Source: Berghia stephanieae (lineage: Eukaryota > Mollusca > Gastropoda > Nudibranchia > Aeolidiidae). From it: a DNA stretch of 64,000 nucleotides. The DNA is taken from assembly GCA_034508935.3 (NCBI GenBank), contig CM067455.1:3664464-3728463 (forward strand), read 5' to 3'. The notes beneath the pieces were generated by a model. That model was given only the letters and a program-made list of their open reading frames with translations. It was not told the origin of the DNA and made no database searches. The position numbers and the translations under genes were made by a program. Numbering within the stretch: the first letter of the stretch is position 1; each line of letters begins with the position of its first letter. Shown here piece after piece: positions 12,185-23,084 of this stretch.

Positions 12185-12414
12185 TGTAATAATAATAATA
12201 ATAGTAAAAAATTAACAATATCCATTTTTTGACAATAAAAAATCGTGATAAATGCATTGAAAAAGATGGGAGGGGAGAGGGTTAATGATCAGATAATCAA
12301 AGTGAACTTTTCTTTTAAAATAAATTGACAATCATAGGTAAAGATAAGTTATAAGTATTCCTTTGAACTTTTTATAGATGTCTAGATCTTAACACATTTT
12401 ATATATTAATACTT

Positions 12415-12420
12415 TTTATT
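12415..12420 (-). other. AATAAA polyadenylation signal
   Basis: On the minus strand, aataaa lies about 70 nt past the stop codon of the exon at 12,491-12,661. This is a plausible 3' UTR length for a compact terminal exon. Confidence 0.4.
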
Positions 12421-12490
12421 AACATACGTAAAACCTCACGATTATTGTAAGGAACAGCTGATTGTTACATTTCACAGAAACAGCTTCTAA

Positions 12491-12661
12491 TTAACCAACG
12501 TTCTGTTTTCTTTTTTTCACTGGTGGAACTTCACTTGCTAATTCTGGAGCAGTTTGCATGAAATGTTTTTTGACCACATATCTCATTTGAGCCCTTTCAC
12601 AGCTTATTCGGCAGAGTCCATTTGTATTGAGACAATGCTTGTTTTCAGTATGACCATTCAT
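12491..12661 (-). CDS. Putative terminal coding exon, function unknown
   Basis: On the minus strand a good acceptor (tttctttactcag) ends at 12,662. It is followed by 56 codons and TAA, then AATAAA about 70 nt on. The peptide begins MNGHTENKHCLNTNGLCRIS and ends with a basic tail KKRKQNVG. Three cysteines are spaced C-x6-C-x3-C with G-x-C at the second, reminiscent of the first half of a beta- or big-defensin fold, but no further cysteines follow, so that identity is not supported. In phase 1 after the Ig exon at 15,523 the frame would stop after five codons, so it is open only in phase 0. It may belong to a separate gene. It has no counterpart in duplication copy 1. Confidence 0.35.
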   Translation of the reverse strand: MNGHTENKHCLNTNGLCRISCERAQMRYVVKKHFMQTAPELASEVPPVKKRKQNVG

Positions 12662-13528
12662 CTGAGTAAAGAAAAAAATCATTAGTTATTATTGATATTG
12701 ATGAAGATGATGATAATAATAATAATAATAATTGTAATTACAAGAGTTATAATAATATTATTGATTGTTAGTAATAATATGATAGTGATTGCCTAGAAGC
12801 CTGCTAATAATAATAACGTAATAATTTTCCTTTAAAATATAGTTCTAAATGCCCGTTATTCAAAATGGAATCCGCCTATATACCCACTCTGAAATATTTT
12901 TAGCAAAAATAAGATAGAGAAAGAAGTTTACTGTAGCATTTGCGGCCAAAAAAAAAGGATTTATCACCGGTCTGTGAGAGTCTTATTTGACACCTAGACA
13001 ACGCCCCAAATTACGTTCAATTCATTTCAAATTTACTCCATCTCTCCAGCAAATTCATCCCATGACCTCCACACTGATTTCTATCCATGAAGCGCCAATC
13101 AGATGTTTACAATTACCCATTTCCAATTGGCTGCTGAAAAAGGACAATTATAATTTCAATCATCCACCAGTCGGTCATCGGCAAAGTCAAATAGGCCCCT
13201 CCCACTCAAATCACATATCCCCTCGAAACTTCGGCCTTGTAGCGCAGTCCATCGGGCTTTTGATGTTACACAATCATCCGCCACCTTTGATCACATCGCT
13301 TTTTGATGTCATAATATATCTATCTACCCTCTTTTCCCACGCCCGTTGACTGTACCAACGGGCGATGTAGAAGAATATCAAGGAAAGGTGCGAATCGTGA
13401 AGACGGAATGGCAAATTGGTGTGAAAGTTATAGGTTTAAAGTTCAATTGTCACAGAGAAATCATGAGAACTTGACTGAACAAGCAATAAAAATCGTACCA
13501 TGCTAAAAATGTGCATACACGAGTTTTA

Positions 13529-13547
13529 CACACACACACACACACCC

Positions 13548-13578
<31 letters not shown>

Positions 13579-13602
13579 CCCCCTCTCTCTCTCTCTCTCT
13601 CT

Positions 13603-13634
<32 letters not shown>

Positions 13635-13645
13635 GTGTGTATGTG

Positions 13646-13678
<33 letters not shown>

Positions 13679-13736
13679 GACTACTACTACTTCTACTACT
13701 ATAACTGCGCTATCATCATCATCATCATCATCATCG

Positions 13737-13780
<44 letters not shown>

Positions 13781-13784
13781 GTCG

Positions 13785-13823
<39 letters not shown>

Positions 13824-13826
13824 CCA
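13529..13826. repeat. Compound microsatellite CA/C/CT/ACT/ATC
   Basis: Successive runs of (AC)n, C-homopolymer, (CT)n blocks, (ACT)n and a long (ATC)n. Open frames across it in several phases are compositional only. Confidence 0.97.
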
Positions 13827-14574
13827 TAAAACAACAACAACAATAACGTTATCATCACCATTGGATTTGTGTTCTCATGTCTCAGGAGTTTGTCTGAATA
13901 CGGGACTATTTTGTTAGCCAACAAAGAATTAGACAAGATGTGTTTACACATTCATTGTGCAAAAACCGGTCATTACAAATCATTGAAATAAATACTATAT
14001 TAAAAGTAGATTATTACTCTTATATTTACTACCATGTGTTAGGGTAACAAAACTCAGATAACATCAATTTGAATTTTTTAAACAATTAAAAATATTTTTT
14101 AGGTTAATTTTAAATAGAAAAATATACATTTTTCAAGAGAGAATAAAGTATACTCACCATTTCTTGATATCAATGAAAATAATTGCGTCTTAAAGATGAA
14201 AATGTGGCCGTTATATCCATATAAAATAGAAAAATATGGAAGAAGTGTATGGTTAGCAATTGCAGTGTAAAAATGTCGATTTTACGAAATCTGTCCTATA
14301 GCCTGACTGACAATGAAATCCAAGCGGTGCATTCTACCTGCAGGGACAAATATAGGCTAGTTCTCACGTTCTGGACATATGTTATGACGTAACCACACGG
14401 TGGTCTCCCCGTCATCGACGGTGGGTCGTTCCCATTGGGGGTGAGGCGGTAGTAAACTAAAGTGAAAGATTTCTAGTGTAATAAACGGCTGTGAATAGGA
14501 CCCTGGGTTTCCTCTGAATAAATTTAATGATTAAATCAACAAGCCTAAAATAATTAGCTTACAAGTCATGAGTT

Positions 14575-15000
14575 CGACCACAAATTGAATATGCATACAC
14601 TGTTAGGGACCCACACACAAAACACCTTGTTCATAAACTGGAGGCAATACAGAGACCAGCCGCTAGTTTTGTCACGGGAAACTATGAGAAAACATCAAGT
14701 GTGAGCAGCAAGATTGATCAACTTGAATAGAAGTCACTCCAAACTAGGAGGAAAATAGCATGATGTATAAGATAAAGAACAACCTGGTGGCGATTTCAAA
14801 TCCTATCACCAATCACAGACACAGACATCCAGGACTTCCTCCCCGTACAGTTTCATCCCTCTGACATCCACCAAAAACCTCGGAAAATTCTCATTTTACC
14901 ACAGAACCATCACAGATTGGAATAATTTATTGCGGGAAGTTACATCTTCACCCCTTTAGATTTATTTACAGAACTTCTAGATCATTGCTGAATTTTCACC
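14575..15000 (+). mobile_element. LINE reverse-transcriptase C-terminal fragment
   Basis: Conceptual pieces in shifting frames resemble the C-terminal part of jockey/CR1-type reverse transcriptases: LEYA..VRDPHTKN, then a Q-R-rich stretch, SSKIDQL, KIARCMMYKIKNNLVAI and the NW/NNL segment near the end. Several stops and frame changes show it is long dead. It lies in the extra part of duplication copy 2, inside the probable intron downstream of the Ig exon (minus strand). Confidence 0.6.
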
Positions 15001-15522
15001 TTAATGTCATTGTTCATGTCAAAATCTTCATGAGTGAAGGTGGACACTAAAGGAAGATTCAGAAATAAAAATCAGGCTTTCACAATCAGTGCTGATGGTG
15101 CCAAAAACTGAAAAGGGAGGGAGATTTTTAATGATTGCTTTTAAGCTCCATTATTTTTACAGTATTTACCCCCCCCCCCCCCCCCCTCACACAAACACAC
15201 ATTGTTAGAGCAATTGAGATGATTAACTATCATTGATACTCTAGCTAATTTCTAGTGAGTGGGAAACTACACCTATTTGTTCCACTACACATCAAATCTC
15301 TCACTGCCAGTACAATTGATTGAGGGAAATATAACTTTTTAAAAAAGAGGAAATTCCTCCTCTGACTAAAAAATCGCGGATTTCCGCGGATCCGAGGAAA
15401 ACCATCAGCATTGCATAATATAAGCTGTTCATCCAGACAATAACTTTATTACTATAAGTATAAGTGTAGAAGAAATATAAAAGAAATATAACCAAACAAT
15501 GAAAGAAGAAAGGAATACTCAC

Positions 15523-15619
15523 AAGCGACCACCACATGAATTTCCTTAATCAAACTATTTGCAGTCCTCATGATTGTTGCCTTGTAGATCCCCGAATCCT
15601 TGTAATTCACAGAATTAAT
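15523..15619 (-). CDS. Ig-like domain, second half exon
   Basis: On the minus strand, a cccag acceptor before 15,619 and a gct t|gtgagt donor after 15,523 bound 97 nt (phase 0 in, phase 1 out). The peptide is INSVNYKDSGIYKATIMRTA followed by NSLIKEIHVVVA. The D-S-G-x-Y motif marks Ig strand F, and the hydrophobic EIHVVVA is a typical strand G. The canonical second cysteine after Tyr is replaced (YKA instead of YxC). The phase pairs exactly with the exon at 16,616-16,884, giving a domain of about 122 residues bounded by phase-1 introns, the usual arrangement for shuffled Ig modules. The product is probably a secreted or membrane protein; the rest of the gene is not identified. Confidence 0.65.
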
Positions 15620-16615
15620 CTGGGAGAAAAAAATATAGATTAAAAAATATCATGAAAATATTAGAGATTTTTCAAAGAATAAATTAAACCATGAGGTCAA
15701 GTGCATATGTAAGCGACCTGCTACCTCAAAACAGTATCACATTCGGATGGCTTAGATGGGGTTTGAGAGCAACAGATAAAAACAATATTTTAAAATCTCA
15801 CATTTCTGATTAATTTGGTTTTACATGTTTAATGTTTTTAAGGGCTTTACAGCGCTTGCAACACATTTAGGTTATATCAGCGCCAGTCAAAAGGAAGACA
15901 ATGGGACAGTAAAAAGTTCTAGAATTACAATTAAAGCACTCAAGAAAAAGTAAGACATAGGGGAACTGGGAACAAATAAGGATTAGATGTAGATTCCAAG
16001 AGCGTACCACCAATGTACTTAGTTTGAGATAATCTATAAGTCTCATCCGGACACAAGCACAAAATCCAACAGAGGAATACACTCAAATGCTTACATCATA
16101 CATTAAAAATAACAAATACAATACATAAGAGTAGAGAGATGATTTACAATGAAAAAAAATATCATCTCCCAAAACAATAACTATGCATTTGACTGTTTCC
16201 CTCCCAGCTAGGACTCCGGCCAGGGCCAGGACAAAACCAAGTAATCTCATTCCAAGACAAAGACAGAATGCATGTTGGAAAACGAATATAAGGGGATAGA
16301 AGACACAGTATGTACCCCCCTGCCCACTATGGGAGAATTTGGTTTTAAATTCACTGTTTATCTGGTTCACATATGACATAATGCCAGCTTGAGACAGTGG
16401 GGCAGATATTATATACATTTCCATTATAGACAAATGACTAAAAAATTTCTCAGTTCAGTTATGACATTACTTTTTCTTAAAAAGACAATATATCCTAGTG
16501 AAACTGATCGCATTTCGATTCTGTTCAGAACAACAGAGGGAACCTCTCCAGTCGAGGAAAACCAGACAAAATCCCAGGAATTTTTTCGCAATTCTTTACT
16601 CTTACATGTACAAAC

Positions 16616-16884
16616 CTGAAGGCCCATCATCTCAAATTTCTTGATCCTACTATCACCCGAATGCATGGACGTCTTTCCCCCCTTTTCATGAAAATTCATG
16701 AGAATAACCTCAGAGGCATTCTCTGAAGGTGACCCGATAGCCTCCTTCTTCACCCATTCAAAGACTATAAAAGTGTCCGTGTTTAATTCCTCTGGGTCAA
16801 ATGGATTCGCTATTCGCATGGGTTCTCCTTTATCCAGACAGACAACAAATGGACCCTCGTCATTTTGAGGATAATACGTCTCTC
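16616..16884 (-). CDS. Ig-like domain, first half exon
   Basis: On the minus strand, a ttcttttcag acceptor before 16,884 and a cag|gtttgt donor after 16,616 bound 269 nt (phase 1 in, phase 0 out). The peptide starts ETYYPQNDEGPFVVCLDKGE, which has the strand-B Cys in FVVCLDKG. It continues with TFIVFEWVKK (the core Trp of strand C) and a V-set-like insert with an N-A-S glycosylation site. It ends in KKFEMMGLQ, just before the DSGxY of the next exon. Together with 15,523-15,619 it forms one long, V-like Ig domain. It lies upstream of duplication copy 2. No signal peptide exon was found to its right. Confidence 0.65.
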
Positions 16885-17398
16885 CTGAAAAGAACAGAGG
16901 AAAAAATAGAAGATAATTCAAATTCAATATAAGAGAATCTTTACAAAGATTATTGTACTTGGTGAATCTGGCATGGAGGTTTATTCGACAATTAAAACCC
17001 ACAATTTTGCAACCAAATTCACAAATATTGCAAGCAAAATCAAACAAAACAAAACAAACAAAAAAAAAACCCAACAAAATTTGCAAACAAAAAATAAAAA
17101 ATACGATTGGTTTAGGTTTTAAAAAACGACAAAAAGTTCATGTCAGGTGTAGTGGGACTGAATATTTGGTAGAGAGAGAGATTATAAATGATCATATTAT
17201 AAAAAAGCTAACAATATTTACTTTTTAAAAATACTTCCCAACTAAGCTGCTGCATGCATGTCTACCCTCATTTCTAACTTAATTTAATTTTTTTTAAACG
17301 AATTTCAGGAAAAATACATTTACACTGGTATCCATATTCCGTGGTCCCATGTTCACTTCCCTGTGTGTCCACCTCTCATAGCCCCATGTTCACTTCCC

Positions 17399-17400
<2 letters not shown>

Positions 17401-17453
<53 letters not shown>
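17401..17453. repeat. (GT)n microsatellite
   Basis: About 26 TG units. Confidence 0.98.
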
Positions 17454-17459
<6 letters not shown>

Positions 17460-17897
17460 TAAAAATCAAACAATATAGTTTAACCCATAAAAAGCAATAT
17501 TCAATTTTCAGGCCTGTAAATAGTTGGTGAAAAAATTGTCGGAACTTTTTGAACTTGAACACACGAAAATAGGCACAACAGGATAAAAATATGGATTAAT
17601 TAATAAACACAACACAGATATGACACGTCAATTGACTAGTCAAATCATGTCACTTTCCCCAACTTATTTATAATGAGGTCCTTATTTTATGGTACCAAAA
17701 AAAATCCCAATTTATCCAAATTTGTGGGCCCAGGTCTGAGTTAGTTGTAAAATGAAAGGAAGAGAAAAATTCCTACCCTTTTGAAGGATGTGTGTATCTA
17801 TCTAGTGCTTTACACGGAAGCTGCATATCTTCGCTCCTTTTTGTTTGTGTTAAATTTTAAAGCTGATTCTTTCGTTTATTTGGATTAATTCTTATAG

Positions 17898-18085
17898 AAG
17901 AAGAAGAAGAAGAAGAAGAAGAAGAAGAAGAAGAAGAAGAAGAAGAAGAAGAAGAAGAAGAAGAAGAAGAAGAAGAAGAAGAAGAAGAAGAAGAAGAAGA
18001 AGAAGAAAAAGACGATGAAGAAGAAGAAGAAGAAAAAGAAGAAGACGATGAAGAAGAAGAAGACGATGACGAAAAAGAAGAAGAG
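17898..18085. repeat. (GAA)n microsatellite with GAC/GAT interruptions
   Basis: A purine-only triplet run of about 110 bp, followed by an interrupted part. The poly-Phe and poly-Lys frames are not genes. Confidence 0.97.
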
Positions 18086-18429
18086 GTGGTACGGTCGTGT
18101 GAGAGCTTCCGAAGAATATATATTTCGAAGAAAAATCATTATTTCCCTTTATTTTATTTCCGTCTCACATCAAGACGGAACCAATAAATCCAAGGGAAAA
18201 AGAAAAGAGACACAGAGAAATGCATGTGTGTCGGTTGCAAAATAGAGAGAAACGTCCGGTCCGGTCCTAAACACTTCTGTGCATGAGTGCTAGTTATTTT
18301 TTTACTGACTAGGTGTGTGTTCGACGACTCGTACATGCGAACTTCGCGACCCTCTCTCGCTGGCTGTGGCACAGTAGCCAGGTAGTGGTTACATCCACGT
18401 CTAGCAGAGCAGGTAGGTGGCATGATAAT

Positions 18430-19130
18430 ATTATAGCTAACTGATAGACGGCCTAGTTTTGTTTTGTCTTTGATGCGACAAATGAAAAGTTTGTTTTGTT
18501 TTTTTTTAAGTCGTTTGAAACGGAAAAATTCTGATTTTTTCGAGGAATGAAATAAAACTCTTTATTTTCTTTTTCTTCGCCCCTCCCTCCCACAGCACGG
18601 TACAAGGTCTACCGTCTACATAGATCCTGATGCTAGGTGACCAGTTCCCATGTGTATGAAGACACTCCGTTTTAGAATACACTTTTTTTTTAAATCGGAG
18701 TGGAGACGAATATGACAATTTGCTAGAAATAGAAAGGAACCAAAAGAGAGAGAGAAATTTTTTTTTTTTAAAAAAAGGGAAATTCCATGAAAATGTCAAC
18801 CGAAGGGGTGTTTTACAAATTCTTAAGAACATGTTAAAATTTGGTACCAATTTGTTGGAAAATCATTCAGGATTATGAATATAAGGATATTTCGTGCATA
18901 TTTGTGGTACAGGATGCTTATTATAGCTTTATGTAAGGGTATCCCCTATTTGAAGAACAAAAAGAATATTTTCTCAATATTATAACTCTTGCAACTTCTA
19001 CAAAATTATAGCCACCTTTGTTGTTGTTTATTGATATTAAAACAATTATAAGTATCAGGAACCTATATAAACATTCAAATTTACGATTTTAATGAAATGC
19101 TGTCATCATCGGTCGTTTTAATGACCTTGG
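18430..19130. other. No recognisable gene
   Basis: AT-rich single-copy sequence. A strong-looking donor (gagcag|gtaggt) at about 18,414 on the plus strand could end a 5' UTR exon, but nothing confirms it. Confidence 0.4.
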
Positions 19131-19139
19131 GAAATTGTA

Positions 19140-21485
19140 TGTCAGTCCGTTACCATTAAAACAGTATTTTTTCATCTACGAAAGATGTGATTGTTGTACA
19201 GACTCACTATTTCAGATTTTCTGTTCCTACATGAATGGCTTTAGCACTGTAAAATAATTTTTCAAGAAATTTATCATTTAAGGTACTTTTGTTGGGTAAC
19301 GGACTGACAGTAACAGACTGACTAATTCTATTTTAATTCAAAGACAATATATAAAAGTTGTTTTTTAAGTCTCAATAGTAATGTCCACTCCAATGTGTTT
19401 CAACTGACCAGGCAGCCATTTTATAAACATTTGGATCATAAAATTTCAAACACTGGTCTTCAACATCAAGCCTGCTATTTTGCAATAGGTAAGTTGAATC
19501 TTTTAAAGCTTGTGAATCTTTTGATCACTTGAAGATTTTTGCTATGTTTGAATTGAGGGAAAAACAATGTTTTTTGTTCTATAATATCCTTATGACAATG
19601 GAGCCAGTCGTAGTCTTCTGTTAAAGAGGCAAGAAGCCCTGGGAGGAAGAAAAAGAAATCAAACATTTAAATTAATGTGAAAAACTTTTGAGTCACTGAG
19701 GCTATAAATGTAGTGGGTCAGCAAGCTGTTTAGGTGTGTATAATGTCAATATTTTAGTTGTTACAAAGTAATGTGATACAAGTTAGAAATGAGTTTTATT
19801 TTCTTAGTTTTGCTGTATTATTTTTAAGAAAATAAGATTTGCTTTTTATTCCGATTTGACTTTCATAGCTTATGATGTAATTTCGCTCAATTTTCTTTAT
19901 TCACAGGTTCGAGATGCCTACTCTATCCATGGTTCAAATAATCAAGAAAGACTGAAAACTGATGGGCATTACATTGTTTAGGAAAAAGATAGGCAACAAA
20001 AAGCAGGAGTCTCAAAGAAAACTTGAAAGTGATTGTAAAGGACGCTTAAAAGAAATAACGGGATTTTTCAAGCAAAATGGGAAAAAAAAAAAAGAGAAAA
20101 GCCGATCAATCTACAACTCCAAAAGAAAGTAAACCTAGCACACCTAAATACACATCTGCCTCACATTTCAGCACAGGAAAGTAAAATACTGAATTCAACT
20201 TTGAGGGTCTACAATCCTCCCAAAAATTAAAAAAAAAATTAAACTATGCCTGTCCTGCTAAGGGCATCCAATACATCAACCAATGGTTTTTGAAATATTT
20301 TAATCATGGAAATGGGCTTTCAAGATGAAATGAAATAATTTGATCGAAAATTTCTATTTGGACAAGAAGTACTCTTGGCGAGCACCAAGGGAAAAAGATT
20401 TCATAATTGTGAGAGATGAAAAAAGAGAAAGGACGAAAATTCAAAAAAGTTTCCTGTAAAAACCCGCCCTGAAAAAGAGGTTGTCAATTGTTAGCGAATT
20501 TCATCCAGGAATCAAAATTGGCTTAAGTTTATTTTGCTCCCTCAGAACCTCAGAATTTACTTCTAAGAGAAGAGAAATCCCACACTCTGCATAGGAAAAT
20601 GAAATTTTTGAAGATCTTTCTCAGATCTTATAACTGGCTTTCTGGTCAAGTGCAGGTGAGGAAGAGATTGACTGCCAATACTATCGACCAGTTTGCAGTG
20701 ACGGTCATGGCCTATTGACAATTCCTAAACTTGAGGAATCAAGATGAAATACAGAATAAAAATTAAGCTTCAAAAATAAGTACCAAAAGAATGTTAAACC
20801 TTCCCCAGTTTTAAAGTCCTTTCTTATCTACATTTTTTTTTTTTTTGGATAATTTAATTTCATAGTTGAAATAAAGTTCCCGTTTGGCTTTGACAGAATA
20901 GATTTCAACTCCATGAATCATTATTTCATTATTTAATTTTTTCAAAAGCAAAGTTGGGATCGAGGTAATCAGATGTCACCCATCGAGTTACTCATCATGC
21001 CCAATGTACTCATAATTACATAATTTGTTCTTTGCTCTGGATTTTATGTAGTAACCATTATTCTGAGTAATAAAATTCAGAGGTGTCAGTCCGTTACCAT
21101 CCATTTGTCAGTCCGTTACCGACACTTTTTCAGAGACTGCAGATTCAAATTTTGGACAATCTTTTAAAAATTGCTAGTGGGTTGTAGAACAACATCTCAT
21201 GGTTACTATAAAAGAACTTATTTGTTACTGGAAGGTTTAACTTCAGAAAGTTTGATCCATCTACATATAAAATTGAAAAAGATGGATTTTCTGATGTCAG
21301 TCCGTTACCAACATTATAATGTCAAAAAAATTCAAGTTGATAAAGATTCATCTTTATCCTTTTGATATATGATAAGGGCGGACATGATACATATCCATGG
21401 GAACTATTAGCTCCATACAATAAATACATTGCATTTCAGAGCACGAAATGTATGCATTTTTGGTCTGATTTGTCAGTCCGTTACC
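19140..21485. repeat. Dispersed 14-bp motif GTCAGTCCGTTACC, six copies
   Basis: Exact copies begin near 19,140, 21,088, 21,107, 21,296 and 21,471 on the plus strand, with one inverted copy near 19,300. A degenerate inverted copy follows directly after the inverted one. Nothing else in the window carries it. The copies surround the decayed coding remnant at 20,340-20,600. Confidence 0.75.
20340..20600 (+). pseudogene. Decayed coding remnant of an uncharacterised invertebrate family
   Basis: Short frames spell SWRAPREKDFIIVRDEKRER, then FHPGIKIGLSLFCSLRTSEF. They resemble a multi-copy protein family I recall from cnidarians, sponges and molluscs, with a W-x-x-P-G-R-K-D segment followed by EHPxVKIGxSKFxxLRPK. 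Stops and small indels separate the pieces. The function of the family is not known to me. A basic stretch upstream near 20,080 (K-rich, then STTPKESKPSTPKYTS) may be its linker. Confidence 0.35.
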
Positions 21486-21564
21486 CGTGGAATTTCCCAA
21501 AAGGGAGGGGGGGGAATGGGACATTTATCATTTGCAATGCTCTGTAGAAAGAAGACGGGAAAAA

Positions 21565-21660
21565 AAGGGCGGAACCAGGATTCGAACACACAACTGACAA
21601 CAGGTCGATTCTGACAAGCCTTCTCTGAGAAGAAGGCAGACGACATAACCATTCGGCTAA
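21565..21660 (-). repeat. tRNA-related sequence (SINE head or tRNA pseudogene)
   Basis: On the minus strand an A-box-like tagccgaatggtta is followed about 60 nt later by a B-box-like gttcgaatcc. A long middle part resembles a type-II variable arm. The flanks do not pair into an acceptor stem, so it is not called a functional tRNA gene. Confidence 0.45.
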
Positions 21661-22589
21661 AAGACAAAATGTCGGTGTATTATAGTGCATAACCATCCAT
21701 CGTTATTGGCAGACAGTGCCAATGATCAATTTTCTTACTCTCAGATCAGACATGTCTGAGAATAATCACAGAATCACAGCACATCAAAAACCTGGTCTTT
21801 GCATTGGTCATTGGTGGTTCTAGGGAGCGAATTCCCTGCCACCATCTTGCTTTATTTCCACACTGTGTAACACAGAGACAATGGCCAGTGATCACAGACG
21901 CATCCGTGAAAACCGAAAGTCATTCTCATTATTGGAACTGTCCCTTCTTAGTCTTAGAACTTTTTTTTATAATTATTATAGAGTCTAGAATTTCAAATTT
22001 CTCTCTCCTAGAGTTAGGCAAGTTAGAGCGTCACCACAGCAGACCGTGTGTCACCTAAGCTTACCTGTCACATATAATAAGTTGATCAAAACTATGAATA
22101 ATTTCCATTTATGGATTTCATTTAAATCCATTCTAGATACGCTGATTGTTATCTACTTAGTCATCAATAAGTTAGTACAGCGGTCCAAATGTTTGTTTAT
22201 GCTCCGTATTAACGGAATAAGGAAGCAAGAATCAGTGATGCCAGGTGCCTTTGCAAAACTTCATCCAACTTTATGCCAGAAATCCGCCAAAATCCACCAA
22301 CTTTATTCCACTTCACCTGCGACATTTGCCCAAAATCCGAAAAAAAATCCGCAATTTGATTTAAAACACTTATAAACAACAATAGTGCATTGTCTCAGAA
22401 TGAAAACTGTTACTAAACGCTACTCACCTATTTACAACTGTATATACGGCTATTTCCTTTTAAAGGTATGACGATTCTGGGTTGATATCCTCCAAATTCA
22501 CATCATGCGTTGGATCCATTTCAGCCTCAAGATTCTCTAAAAGTCAGTTTAGAGGTGGAGGGAAGAAGAAATGATTAGACTTGATTGTT

Positions 22590-22990
22590 ATACTTTTACT
22601 TTTTTAAAGGGTATTATACAAATCATCAAAAATCCGCCTTCCGCCTGGCCATTATTTCCCCGCCACACGATGATAAAAATCGGCTAATTTGGCGGAAAAT
22701 CCGCCAATCTGGCAAGAAGCAAACCAGGACAGCCAGATGATCAGAGTTCCTAGTAACCAATTTCGACTTCGAAATGGAAGTTAAATGGAAAGTCCTGTGG
22801 TCAAATATTACTAACACTCTGACATCCTTGAAAAACTCAGTGGTTTCGGTAAATAAAAATTCGACAAAATTTATTTGTTTCTTTTTGGTTTTTACTTTTG
22901 AATTTTACACAATAATTAATGACAGAAACACTATTATCTGGCGAAATTGGCTATTGGCTACACACGTGGCCATCTGGCATCCAAAAGCAA
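22590..22990 (+). repeat. Outer inverted repeat, left copy
   Basis: This matches 57,080-57,480 in reverse orientation. Landmarks are ccgccttccgcctggccatt, ggcggaaaatccgcc and gaaattggctattggct. The two copies are nearly identical over about 400 bp and bracket the whole nested palindrome complex. Confidence 0.85.
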
Positions 22991-23084
22991 AGAGAATGCT
23001 TGATGGATGGGCGATTATCGATAACAGTACTCAGTACTTATACTAAAACGCAAGGTCTTTGCAAGTTTCCGGTCCTACTAGTTG

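Larger units (their letters stand above)
12270..16340 (+). repeat. Segmental duplication, copy 2 (expanded)
   Basis: This copy is about 1.7 kb longer than copy 1. It has gained, or copy 1 has lost, the terminal exon at 12,491-12,661, the compound microsatellite at 13,529-13,826, the LINE fragment at 14,575-15,000 and the Ig exon at 15,523-15,619. Divergence between shared blocks is moderate, so the duplication is not recent. Confidence 0.75.

Noticed and set aside
12491-12661. Big-defensin or beta-defensin exon
   Set aside because: Only the first three cysteines fit the spacing; the remaining cysteines and the final pair are missing.
13500-13951. Frames of poly-Ser, poly-Ile, poly-Asp
   Set aside because: Direct translations of the CT/ACT/ATC microsatellites. 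The same reasoning removes frames at 161-550, 17,885-18,139, 30,821-31,195, 33,168-33,368 and 55,927-56,127.
18154-18423. 89-codon minus-strand gene
   Set aside because: No recognisable motif, no splice or poly(A) context that fits, and atypical composition. It may overlap a plus-strand 5' exon but is unsupported.
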